Assembly: GCA_037074705.1 (NCBI GenBank)
Contig: CM073591.1
Location: 63,847,397-63,911,396, forward strand
DNA: 64,000 bases
From: Zhengitettix transpicula
Lineage: Eukaryota > Arthropoda > Insecta > Orthoptera > Tetrigidae
Reading direction: 5' to 3'
Position numbers and translations under genes: made by a program. This document shows positions 27,098-40,300 of the stretch, piece by piece; the first letter of the stretch is position 1; each line of letters opens with the position of its first letter. The notes beneath the pieces were generated by a model. That model saw only the letters and a list, made by a program, of their open reading frames with translations, ran no database searches and had not been told where the DNA came from.

Positions 27098-30000
27098 TAT
27101 GGAAAGGATAGAGAGATAGGTTGTGGCTTACCTGAAAGTGAAGTGCAGTGTCGCCATGAGGAACTGAAGGTTGTTCTTCAAATTTTCAGAGGCTCTCAGC
27201 CTCCTCCTTCAGGAAGGAGTGTTAGACCATTCCGTGCACCAGCTGGCTGCGGACTGCAGAGTTTTGACCGCCGCACGGCCAGTAGCCCACTGACTACTGG
27301 CCGTGCGGCGGTCAAAACTCCTCAGTCCGCAGCCAGCCGGTGCACGGAATGGTCTAACACTCCTTCCTGAAGGAGGAGGCTGAGAGCCTCTGAAAATTTG
27401 AAGAACAACCTTCAGTTCCTCATGGCGACACCGCACTTCACTTTCAGGTAAGCCACAACCTATCTCTCTATCCTTTCCATACCAATATTTTTGACAATGT
27501 CACAGTCTTACTATTACAATTAATATATATATATATTTCAACACACTAATAAAATTGTAAAGCAGCTTTTGGCAATTGCCATAAAACATCTGTTTAACAA
27601 ACATAATAATGACAAAATCAATTTATACTGTTTAATAATATAATTATATTTTAATTTTTTTAAAAATTTTGCTCTAAAATCAATACAGTAGTAGAACACA
27701 CAAATTTGTAACACAAATGTCCTTTCAACATCAATTAAAACAAAACATATCAACAGGTTTTGAGATACCTTATATTGCCTGCTCTGTCTCCTGAAGCCAA
27801 ATGTTTTCCATCATGACTAATACGGATTGATCTTACACCATTACGACCATCATATGAACTGTCACTTTTATCACTGCCTGATCCAGACAGCTCAAGATCT
27901 TTAATATATGTGAGCTCTGGATCAATGTATAGCACTTTCAGCAATTCCTGTAAATTTTCATTGTAAGCACACATAGTTACACACTGCATCAAATATCACT
28001 AAAGTTTATATTATAACATTAATATAATATTCTCACAAATTATCTATATAGTTTATATAAAGTTAAGTTTACTTCACTTACATTGCTATAAATATTCCTC
28101 TTGTAAACAGTATCTGATGGGGGCATATTGGGATCCAAATTCCACACTCTAATGGTGTCATCACTAGAACAAGTTACAAATGAGCCCTGTGGCATTGTAG
28201 GACTCACTTCAACACCTTCATCTAGGGGTGGAAACATGTCTACGCCCCATATACATGCAGAATGGAACAGGAAGGAATGTGATTTTCCAACCTATTCAAA
28301 GGAAATTTAAGTAATTATAACTTTAATGCAAATAAATTAATTTTTAATTTTTTGCTACAAATTAAAACCATGAAGGAAAGCAATACTGCCTTGCTTTATC
28401 TGAGCACATGAATTTAGTGTAACATGCAATATTGTTCTTATTGCAGAACATACTAGGAATATAGGACATGCCCCTTATAGATAAGAGATGGAAGATATTA
28501 ACACTGAGGCAAAAATTGAATTGAAGGTGTAGCTCAGTGTGTTAGAGTGTTGCATACAAAGTAGTTGACCTGTGTTTGATTCCTAGTATCAAATATTTTC
28601 CATTTTACTTCCAAATTTTAAAAAAACATCCAGTTTTATATACAACAAATAATGTAACTATACTGAAAATGTAATTTCTTTTTCTCTGTTCTCAAGAATA
28701 TTTCTTCACTAAATTCATGGACAAAGATTTAAAAATTTGAATTTATGACCTCTGATCAAAATAAAATGAATCGAATTGTTGGCTATTATATTAATTATAT
28801 ATAATAAATAATTAATGGGTTTTTACCCTTTTTATATCTCGTACATCCCAAACATACAAACTATGATCATTGTACACACAGGTGAGTTTGTGGTTTCGTT
28901 CATCAAAAGCTAGAGCAACTGCATCAGGATACTTTGCATTATTTGGATGTGATGCCATGTGACTGGAAAATATTACATTCATAATATAAAAGTGGTAAAA
29001 CTCTGTTAAGTATACATTAATGTTGCTGAATATGAAAATTGGTCATGTTCATGGTATACTTGGAAGTTTATTTAAATACTAAAGTTCTATATTAAATTAG
29101 ATACCATGATTTTTTTAACATCTGGAACTTAATATGCAGATGGACATAAATACATTTATATAAAAACTTAATTTTGGCTTGATGTTGTGTAGCAATTACC
29201 AATATTTATATTTTATCATTCGTCCTTTATGTGACGTGGAGTATAATATAAATGATTATGTAGTTACAGATGTAGCAATTCCTAAATACAGAGGTAGAAC
29301 ATGTATGATCTGATGACTAAAGCCACAAATTTGTCAATATACCTGATGGACAAACCCTGTGCCACATCTACTCCTAGGTAATGGGTTCTTGGAAGAGTTG
29401 TAATGAATTGAAGTGAAACTGGGCTGAAACATCGAACAATTCCTTCAGCACATCCTATGAATATGAAGTTTTCCCCAACAGTAACACAATTGGCACTAGT
29501 AGTCTGAAACAGCAAAAACATTACAAAGATAAGGTGAAATGTGTTTAAAATAAGTTACAATATTACTAATACAAAAGTATGTTCTATTACTAAACTTTTA
29601 CATGATTTTTAATCAATTAAAAATTTTGTAATTTAATCTAATTGTTTATAGTACATGAGTATGTTTAATTAACATTAATAACTGAACCAAGCTTCAATAA
29701 AATTCAGAAAAAAAATATTAAACTTTTGCAATATAGTATATGAACAACATTCTCCTACTGAATGTTTACAATTTTTCAAAACAGACAAAATTAAGTGATA
29801 TAAGATTTGCCACACAATATAAACTAAAGTTTTGAATTAGTTTTTTGAAGTATAATTTATAACTATTACAAACATTGTTATATTTTCTTATTTTTCAACT
29901 GAATGCCAAAAAACCAGATAATGGTACAAGGCAAAAACTGATTAAAAATTCAATCATCTCAAAAAGCAAAAAAGTTTCTAACTATGCTTTGATAAGAATT

Positions 30001-33000
30001 AAGCTGATCTACGCCTATAAGAGTATTGAATTGTCTTCCTTCCATAATAAGTAGTTAATTTCAACATTTCTTCTTGCTAGTTACTTTGTCTCTAATAAAC
30101 CATCTTTTCACTGTTTTAAACACCTATACATCCAAAAAACTTGTTTTCTCACAATTTCCAACAAATTTCAAATATAGAAACAACCTTGAAATAATGCATC
30201 TACATCATTTATCAAATAATGCAAATATTTTGGGCATCTAATTTAGTGTAATTAATAATAAAATTAAAATATTGATTCAAAATAGTCAATGAAACTAGGT
30301 ACTTACTCTCAGTTCAACCCACTTGTCTAGAAGACGTCTATTATTGAATTCACACAGGAGACCTGATTTGGTTATAGCATATGTAGAATCACCCTTCTCA
30401 CCTCGCCCACAGGCAACATCACAAAAATAATTATTACGCTGTTCCCCGAGAATTCCTGAGCGACCCATGAGAGGAACTGGTTCTTTGTACTAAAAATAAA
30501 TAATGAATAAATAAAATTTTATTATGCCATGATGACACAATCCATAGTTTAAGTAGAAAATATTCAACATTAATAAACATTAGAAGATCATTTTTATTGA
30601 ATAAATGCCTGGTTAACTATAGTTGAATGGGATTAATTTATTAAGTGGTTGTAATGGCTAATAAATTAAATTATGATTGGTAAAATACATCTGCAATGTG
30701 ATAATGTTCCATATGAAGTATCTTTGTTCATTCTACAGATACATTACACACAAAAGATTATAAACTCAGCCACATTGCAATGTGAACTTTTGGCAATTGG
30801 CCATAATGATGTATCTAGCCACAGTCTTAATAGTACATCCTTTATATGCATTTATGCATGGAATTTTCAGAAGGTATATTTTCAATGCAATACAGCTATG
30901 ACACATTAGTATAGACAATTTAAATGTAATACAATAGAACTATTTAATATGCTCATTTCAAAATACTATACAGAAATAAAGCTTATAAAAATTGTTTTTT
31001 CACACATTTTTAGAATATTAAAAGGAAAACAACTGGCAGCAATTAACTATAAAGTTCACAATTTACATGAAATTATATAAAACCTTGTACCAAAAATTTA
31101 AATTCAAAGATAATGTTAAACAGATTGTCTCAACCATTTAATCCATCTAAGGTAGATATTTTTTTTTTATCACAAATTATGGTTTTAGTTCCTAATCAAA
31201 ATTGCTACTATATGATAAATAACTTTTGCAAAAAGTGCAACTAAGTATAATGATTAATGCTATTAAGTATATACTGAATAGTTTGTTTAACAAACAATTA
31301 AATTAATAATGTGTAACAAAAATATTTAAAACACTTTTTTTGTACTTAAGTAAAAAAATACATTCCTCATTTCCATTGACATTCCTACACTGACAATAAT
31401 CTATTATGATTGAATATTTAAATGTAAAATGTTTTTGCCAATTTCAACTACAATGTCATTTTTGTTTTGACTGCATTTTGAGGATAGCAAAACAATTAAT
31501 TTACAAAAGGAATATATAAATATAAAAAGTTCTAATTATTTTATGTTAAACAGTCCTTACCTTGGCAGATCGAGAATATTCAAGGTACCAAAACTTAACA
31601 TGTCTATTGCCAACAGTGACAAAGTAATTACCATTCTCAGCAAATGATACAGCTTTAACTTTGGCAGATACCTTGTTGGAAGCTACTTTAACATTGGCTC
31701 TCCAGTCCCACACATTCACTATCATGTCATGCTGGGAACCGACAGAAACCAAATACTTGTGACTAGGAGAGAATGCCTGAAATAGAAATATTTGCATAAT
31801 TGTAAAGAACAGAAAACATTATGCACCTTTTTGAAAGTTTTAATACTTCTGCACACCATAAATTGAAAATCATCTACCTAGATTTTTTTTCAATAATATG
31901 ATATTTGTAAAAGTGTGAATTCTGAGGGTATATAATTTTCTTTTGCTGTAATCATAATAATATAATATTCAATCATGGTTCTGCTTATTCTTCTTTCAAA
32001 TTATAAGAAATTGTGACTACAAATACAAATGGGTCTCCATTTAACTGGGAGCCATACTAAACTATGTTTATCTTGCTTTGAATTATTGCACAGAATTTAT
32101 CAGAAACCATCTTACCAACCATTCAGTGTGTTATATATTTTATATTCTCATGAACCATTCATCCAATTGCGATGAAAACTTTGGTGAGTTGTTGTGCGCA
32201 ACCCCCATGGGGTGAAATTTAAAAGCAAGCTAAAATGGTTAAATATTAATTACTTTTTGGGGGTGATGTGATTCATAGTTTTAATCCAGCTATTTTTAGT
32301 GTATAATTTCATCCCCTTAAAGCAACAATAAGGTAGGGAGGCAAGGGAGGGAAGCAATACTATGTTGCAGGTGGTGGTGGAAGGTGTTTACATAAAAACG
32401 AATGCAAAAAAGACTGATTCCAGAGTTATAGGAGTCGCCAAGTTGAAATCTAGCATTAACCATGGTGGTTGATGAAATTTTATGTTCCACTTTGTGGAGA
32501 TGAGAAAATGTTACCCGGAGTAGTTTTGGCACTCTTAAGTCACAGAGAAAATTGTTGATTTTTCTTAGGCTTCGAGCTATATTTTAGTCTCTATTTAGTT
32601 AATGGTTGTATTTCTTTACTTCTTTAAGGTACTGGGTATAGTTTTAGAGTTTTTTTAAATTAGAGAGGATTTTTTACAGTTTTAATTCATTGTGATTTTT
32701 TAGACTCTTTTATTTTATGTAGTAAGAGTGTTTCCGAATAATGTCAGTCATCGTCGTGGTTTATTTGGATCCCGGGGGGTTAGGTCGGTGAGGGGAATGC
32801 AAATGTTTAAAAAAGTACATACATTCAAATACTCCTAACACTGGCGCTATTAATGCTGGTTAAATGAAATGTTTACCAAGAGGATAGTGTCCTATCAATT
32901 ATTACTCCAAGTCAGTTTAAATAAATAAGCGGGCTACGCTAGGCAGTCAGCTAGCACTAAATATTTTTATTTGTATTTTGTAATGTATATATAGTATTGA

Positions 33001-36000
33001 AGTACTGGACAGATAAATTCACAATTTCGGCAGTGCCGTAGCGTGGCGGCACTATTTCGGGGCAGCAAAATTTCAGAATTTTTGAAAATGTTTTAGCATT
33101 TGGGATTTAAATAGCTAAATAAGCGGAGGGCGAATTTGTCTTACGCCCCGAACGAATTGAAACCCATACTACGCAACTAGACTGAAGAACAATTATGGCC
33201 GTTTCGCATCGCGAGGAAGGGAAGGCGTCGTTGGAGGAACGAAATTTCTTCGTACCTACGTCAGCCTTTAGAGCAAGTAAGTTTCACTTACGGCCGATAA
33301 GATGGGAACTGACCTCTCGTTAATGAGTCCAGTTGTTCCTTGGGTGATATGGTTGCAATGACTCACCACGCAATTGATGCCGTACTTGTGTCCGGAGAAT
33401 TCCGCGAGCTGTCCTCCTTCGTGCAGGTCCCAGACGCGTACGGAGGGCAAGTGTCCGCACTCGCCCGTGGCCAGGTAACGACCGTCGGGGGAGAACGCCA
33501 AAGATGTGATAGTCTTCCGACTGCTGTTGAGCACATGTTGTTGTCTGCCCTTGCGGGGATTGAACAGCACCACCGTGCATCTGAAAGAAGCAATATGATA
33601 TAGAATTCGCCAGTTATTAATTACCTTTTTTCAAGATTTCAACAGAATTCCTTTCGTATACCACAAAAACCGACATTATATTTCCTGCCAATTGCTACGT
33701 TCTCATTCTCCGGAGCTGGAGAACCAGCTTCTATCTGCTGCATGGGCTGTACTTTTAATTTTGATGTGTAATGGTGAATCCATGTTTCATCCGTCGTCAG
33801 ACATCGATGTTCGTAAAACGTGCAAAGCACTGATGGGAAAATGTTGCACAAATGCGTTTTTAGAGAATACGCGACATTCGTCCTGCGCAAAGCTTTTTCA
33901 TGAGTAATTTCTCGTGCAAAATGTAACCGAAGCGTTCATTTGACACCCCTACAGGTTTAGTAATATCATACATCTTTATACACTGATTATCCCGAATCAT
34001 ATCGCGCACTTTTTCGATTATTTCAGGTGTGGTTGTACTTTTCGGCAACGTTGAAATTCTGCTGTCCATTTCTTAATCGTGGAAATAGGAGACTAGTCAC
34101 CACCCATTTGCTAATCTGGAATGAATAGTCCGTCGGCTTTAATCCTTCATTTAATAAATAATTTTTTACATACATTTTTTCAGTTATAACAACACATACC
34201 GCAACTGCTTTAAACGACTGCCTACAGCTATTGTTTGCAATTGCACAAGACTTTGCAATTGCACAAGACTTCTGACAGTTGTGCCAACAAGAGAAAAAAA
34301 ATAGGGATGCCACTTAAGGGCGAGGCTGACAACTATTCAGTAGTATACAAAAGCATCAGTCACAGGTTTCACACTTCGTTCAAATGTTGATGTCCTTGGC
34401 CACCCTGGTTAGTATTAGTAGTGGATTACCACAAATATTCACATAACTGCTAAAAAGCCGATAACCCCAACCAAACAGCTCACTACGGTCCACTGTGAAC
34501 TCACCACAACGTAGGTTTTTGCTGCGTAAAGTATCGACTTGAATACACGATTATTAATCTAGTCATAATAACCCCGAATTATACGGAGGTTCCATTTATA
34601 AAGCAATGTCATTAAAGTCTCTGATGATACATTCTCGACAGACATGTAAACGCGATGTCTATTCGTCGTGTTAGTAATATCGCAGATATGGAGACAGTAA
34701 TATGAAGTAACATAAAGGAAGGTAACCAATTTTTTTACAACACAAAAATTACAAGAAATATAATTGTAGAAAATAATAAGTGAGGATTCTTCTAATAAAT
34801 TAAAATAATTGCATATAATTTAGAGAAGAGAAAAGGTAAGCTAGAGTATTTGATAGAATATTGTACATGTTAGAGATTCGATCAGGTTTACGTACACGTG
34901 AGTACTCTCAACTAACTAGACATTCGAAATAGAGCGATAGCAATGTTGCGTCAATCTCGACGAACACAGCTTTTGTGACGGCTGTTATCAAACAACTTTC
35001 ACAGTAAACGTAAACGAGACTTAAGGCTCACCATTTAAACACACTGGTACATGGTGTTTCCTTTACCTAACTTCTGTAGATTTTACTACTAGTACATAAA
35101 TAAACTGAAACGTCACTACAGAGACTTAATTATGTTGCCAACAGTATTCGGCCAAATAATCACTTTCTAGTGTGTCACATGTAACTTGCCTTATTGTCGG
35201 ATAATATTAACGTCATTTGAGTAACAGGCTACACGAGGGAAATCCACATGATGGCAACTCCTTTAATAGCATAGAAAGGTATTTGAAAGGAGGAGGGGTT
35301 GCGGAAGGTAGCGAAGGGTAAAAACTAGGGCCCCCGGGCTGTAGTTTAAGGATTCTACCCGGCATTCGCCTAAAAGTGATGCAGGACAAACCATAGAAAA
35401 TCTGCATTTGGTAGGTCGGGCAGTAGGTACTTGTCCCACGCCCTTCCGATGGCGAAAGAGGGGTTTGCTGCGGGGACGCAGCATTCCCTTCTCCATGCCT
35501 CAACCAGTTTAGTAGGCAGATGGCCGACTATTCCAATAGGAATAGCGGACAACTCTTAAGTATGCCCAAGCTCTGTGATCCCGGAACATAGGACACCAAT
35601 GTTAGATGTAAGAGAGAACGAATGTGTGTGTGTGTGAGAGAGATATATATATAAATAGAAATGCGCTATTACGTTAATCTGGACAGACGTCCCGCATTTT
35701 AACAATTTGTCCCGCGGCGTTTTAAGAAAGTCCAGATTTTTGGAAAGAAAGCGCGACGACGAATGGTTTTGGTTCGCGTAGAAGCAATTGCATAAATCTA
35801 TTCTGATGGGAAAACTGTAGTCACAGGAAGTTTTCTTGAATATTCATTTTTATATCATAATGAAATGGGACATCCGCAAAGTGTAGGTTCAAAACAAGTC
35901 GAAAATATGAACTGAGATTGTCTACTTGAGTTGAGTACGCCAACCCTTCCTGTGTTGCACTCACTTCCTGCAGACGCTTACCTTTCATTATTGTTTTTCA

Positions 36001-37332
36001 GCGAACCATAAAATGACATTCAAGTATGCTCATCTCAACGGGGCGAGGTTGCAGCTGGGTCAGGGAAGCGAACTCCGAGTACGCCTAGAGAATTTTGGAT
36101 GCTATTCGGCCATTATGATTAAATTACGTCACAGCAATCTTGCAAATGAAAGTGTAGTGCCTTAACAAATATGAGTATGAATTTGCTTATCACTTAAAAC
36201 GTTCATGGAACAGTCTGAGAAATCTCGCTGCACTCTGATGTCTGCTATGGAAACAAAGACCTTTGGTTTGTTTAGTGATGATCTCGTTCCAGCGACATAC
36301 AATAAATCCTCCAATCTAAATTATTCTGCGTAATAAAAAATTAATTCTACACGTGTAGTAGAGTCGGAGCCGGCCCATGACGGAAGCTAGCTCCTTGCGA
36401 AGAGCCGTTCAAAGGAGATCTTGTCCGTATGCCCGCACATCGTCCGAGTCTGCACCGTATCCGAGATATATATACCAACCCATATTTCAAAAAAAAATAT
36501 ATATATATGTGTGTGTGTGTGTACATATACATTCACATATGAGTTGAAAAAAGGGATTACAAATGACGCATGCACACAATGACATGTATATGCCATTTAA
36601 AAAATTACTACAGCTTTTGATTTGATTTATTTAGTCCTCGAGTGATAATGAGAAAATAGGATATGCCATTAATAAAATTATTGGAAGCTACAATTAATAC
36701 GTTACTAAATTGAAATTTGGAAATAAAAATAGAGTTTCTTGAAGAGGAAGTAAGAGGTTGAGAGAGCATAAACAAATGTCATCCACGTCTCTACCAAGTC
36801 ATCCTGGACACTCGAAAGTTGGAAAAACGTTCCGCGATCGCCTCCCAGCACCACCAAATTGTTGCACAGTCGAAAAATGAATTCCACGTCTGCGCAGGTT
36901 CACGGTCATATACATATACCCAAAACCTGTGCGAATTTTACCCACTCTCTAGTTTTAAAAAGGATTCCTACCAAAGATGATTTGAAAAAAAAAGTGCTAA
37001 GTACGAGCTCACTGTCATATAAAACCGTTCGCTTGCTATGTATTTTCCAGTTTTAGACAAAGAGACCGTTTGGGCCGGTCCGAAATTACCTATACAAACT
37101 AGATTGATCTGACTTTGAAGCGCGTGAAACGTTCCAGGCGAAAGCTAACTCATTAAATTACCGTCTCAATATAATAAATTATCTTACCCAATCTTGCTAC
37201 TATCTAATATTTACATTATAGCTTACAACAGTGAAATCCATATGGACGTTTTCGCGCATTACAATTGTATTTACAGTATGTTACATAATACTTTTACAAA
37301 ATTTAATGCCTGTTCACACACCAAAACAAGAG

Positions 37333-37380
<48 letters not shown>

Positions 37381-40300
37381 CCCCAGTTTTAAAGTTAACA
37401 TTATCAGCTTTTTAGCGATTGTCGTAAATGTCATCGACTCAGAACAGGCCTTACTTTCTCGTATACACGGAATAGTTTTAGGTTGACCCAAAGATAAAAA
37501 TCTAAAGGAATTGATATTGGCTATAGAAGAAATCCTCCACTAGCTACCTATCCTTATTTTATATTAGACTTTAGCCAGAGCATTTCCAACAATGTGTATA
37601 AAAATGTAAAATGTTTTTGATTTTTTAAAATTTATTTGCATACTTGCAATATACTCTTCTATTACTTAAATCAGTAATAATCAAATGTTCTGACATAGAT
37701 GTGATTTGAGGGGGAAGTCATCCATTGATGTGCTCCCAAATAGTCATTTCGCCTTTGTCAGTTTAATCTTTGTGACTGGTTCTTGCGCTAGCTTTTAGTA
37801 CGAGTTCGTTTTCGTGACTCTCGAGTGTGGTGGTAGGCAGTTTCTAATCTTATAATTTCTGTGTTGTAATAACTTCTTTGGGGGAAAAAATTCCTAAATT
37901 CTCCATATTTTCGAATTGAAACACATTTTTCTAATTAAGTTTCAGGTTGTTTCCATACAACTTAACACATTTTTGGTTCAAACATGTATTATAGATGGTT
38001 TCATTGAGAATAAGATGGTTTTTATTTCAAGTTGATATCTCAATAAACAAAAAAGTTATTTAATTTATCCCTAACCTCTAAAAACGCCAAAAACGGTCGA
38101 CAGTCATAAACAAAATGCCCGCTAAAATCCAAGTAGTAATAAAATTGTAAAAAAAATCGTTTTGTATTCCCAGATACATACATAAACAGAAAATCCAAGT
38201 GTAAAAATAAAATGTCAACTACACCATTTGGTTGATTTCACATGGATTGACCCTTTAACAAGCCAAAAGGAAAGATATTGTAGAATATAACATACAAATC
38301 TTGAACGCACTCCGTTATGCTAAATAAGTGTTTGTTAGGAAAGTCGGATCGCAGTTTCTCATTTGCATGCGACAAAGTAGAATGAAACACGCTGCGATAA
38401 GATCGTAATTATGTCAGTCACATGAGAACAATGTCTATTCAAAAACACATTGAGGACAGTTACCTTGCCGAATTATCAAGAGCTCAAACAGGCTCGCTAT
38501 GATAATTCTCTTCTTTCTGAATTTACAATTATATCAACCTATTGACACACATATATATAGTAGAGATTACAAATATGTAACGAATTAATAAATTAATAAA
38601 TAGGAAAGATAGCCAATTCAGACAAAAAGGGTAATATAAATACCTCACAACGTTTCTGGGATCCTTGTGTCTTTCGTCAGGTGCTAAGAAGATCCTAGAG
38701 CGACACAACTGCACTTACGCTCAGAACTTAAGTGGTGTCAGTTACGGAGACATATAGTCACGCAGAAGGTAAGCAGTTACTCGGATATTCAGACTGTGTG
38801 TGTGTGTGTGTGTGTTTGGCGGTCCTGGCGAGATAGTCAGAAAATATTAAAATGTAAAGTCAGAAGGAAGACAGTTACTTAGATAGTCAGATATTCTGAG
38901 AGCAGTCTTGCAAATAATCAGTAACTCGGACAGTCAGAGTGTGTGTGTTTGTTTGGAGGTCCTGAGAGATAGTCCGAAAACATTAAATTAAAAGGTTAGC
39001 AGAGGTACTCTGATATTCAGAGAGCAGAGTCAGCAGATAGTTATAGATCGGGATGTACTCAGCAAATAGTTTGATATTCAGCGAAGCAGAAAGGCGCCGA
39101 AAATGTTTCAAAGTGTTGAAAATTGAGAAGAAAATAGAATCTGTGCCATAGCCTGTCAGTGAAATAGTGTTCTAGATAAAAATTAAAACAAATCACGTGT
39201 GCAGAAACCAGAGCAGCTCAAAGTAAATGGTATGTAAAAAAAACTTATCTGTAAACCTTTAAGTAAATATCGTGCTAGATTTATTTAACTTTTCAGATTT
39301 GTAATAGTTTTTTTGGTTATTGAAAATTTAAATTCCTTTTTCTACTGTCTTTATTAGAGGCCCAATAAGCGGCCCTGAAATTAAGATTTCTCATAAAAGC
39401 TGTGGCATTAATATAATTTAAATTCTATGAAAATCAATTTTGTTGAATAAATATTTTTTTTTATCTCTTTAAAAAATTTAATTTCAACGTAACTGTCTTC
39501 CATTTTTCCCTTTTAATAAAATGTTGATTATTACAGAAGTTGTCACCAACATGGGGCTTGTTCATTAGCATATTTTCTATATTACATAATTTGGCTATAA
39601 TGTGTTGGCATATTTTTAAAATTGTTCAAATATAAAATTTATTTTATACCATAATGGCCATTTTGTTGAAAGAATATTTGAACAGTCAGTGTGTAGCGAG
39701 AGAACGTTGAATTTAGAGTATTCCCAGACTTTAAATTTGTGATTATGAATATTCTGACGGTCAATTAGAGGCGCAAAAGTCAAATTGTGACGACTCGCCG
39801 TAGGGTGAGATAATTATAAATTAAAACGTCTCTCAGCTACGACCTAGCGGATGAGATTTTAGCAGTAAAAAAATTGCTTGTCTGAAAGTTGGTCAGTAAA
39901 GCTCGTCAGGAGTAGTCGCGGCCCAATGCAAGGCCAAAAGATTTGAATGAGTAGAAATTATAAAATATGTTGGGTCCGTAGTGGGATCCCATTGTCTGGA
40001 GCTCTAAAAGGATTAAGTTCGGTGTGTTTGCGAAAGTTTTTGTGCAATCATATATACAATATGGACAATAATTTCCAAATTTAAAAGTTTCCTTAAATAA
40101 TTGGTGATAGTGTGTTGATCGAAACTTTCGAACCATCAAAATTGCTATGTAGAGTTAAATTTTGTAAAATTAATACATTGCAAACTTTGCATACTTGTAC
40201 GGCCAAATTTAATTTTGTGTTTGTACTTTCGGGGATATTATAAATTAATATATCTGTAATTTCAATTCAAACATTGTATTTAAAACTTTTCATGAGGGCC

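Larger units (their letters stand above)
25475..27768. other. Intron 9
   Basis: Contains a Penelope-type inverted repeat (25670-25870), a related direct repeat (26220-26310), a (GAT)n run (26497-26521), (TA)n and the 398-bp palindrome (27091-27488). No gene. Confidence 0.8.
28963..31560. other. Non-coding parts of introns 4-6
   Basis: Outside exons 5 and 6 this span is AT-rich intron without recognisable repeats or genes. Confidence 0.7.

Noticed and set aside
27143..27436. Two almost identical 75-aa open frames on opposite strands
   Set aside because: They are forced by the palindrome; no start context, domain or codon signal supports coding.
27769..27776. U12-type intron at the exon 9 donor (GTATCT)
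   Set aside because: The site reads GTATCTC and lacks the full GTATCCTT consensus; no U12 branch point was seen near the exon 10 acceptor.
28521..28590. Possible tRNA gene in intron 7
   Set aside because: Box motifs only; the cloverleaf does not close.
33320..33603. Open frames on both strands overlapping exon 3
   Set aside because: Shadows of exon 3 in other frames; only the frame encoding VRVWDL matches the family.
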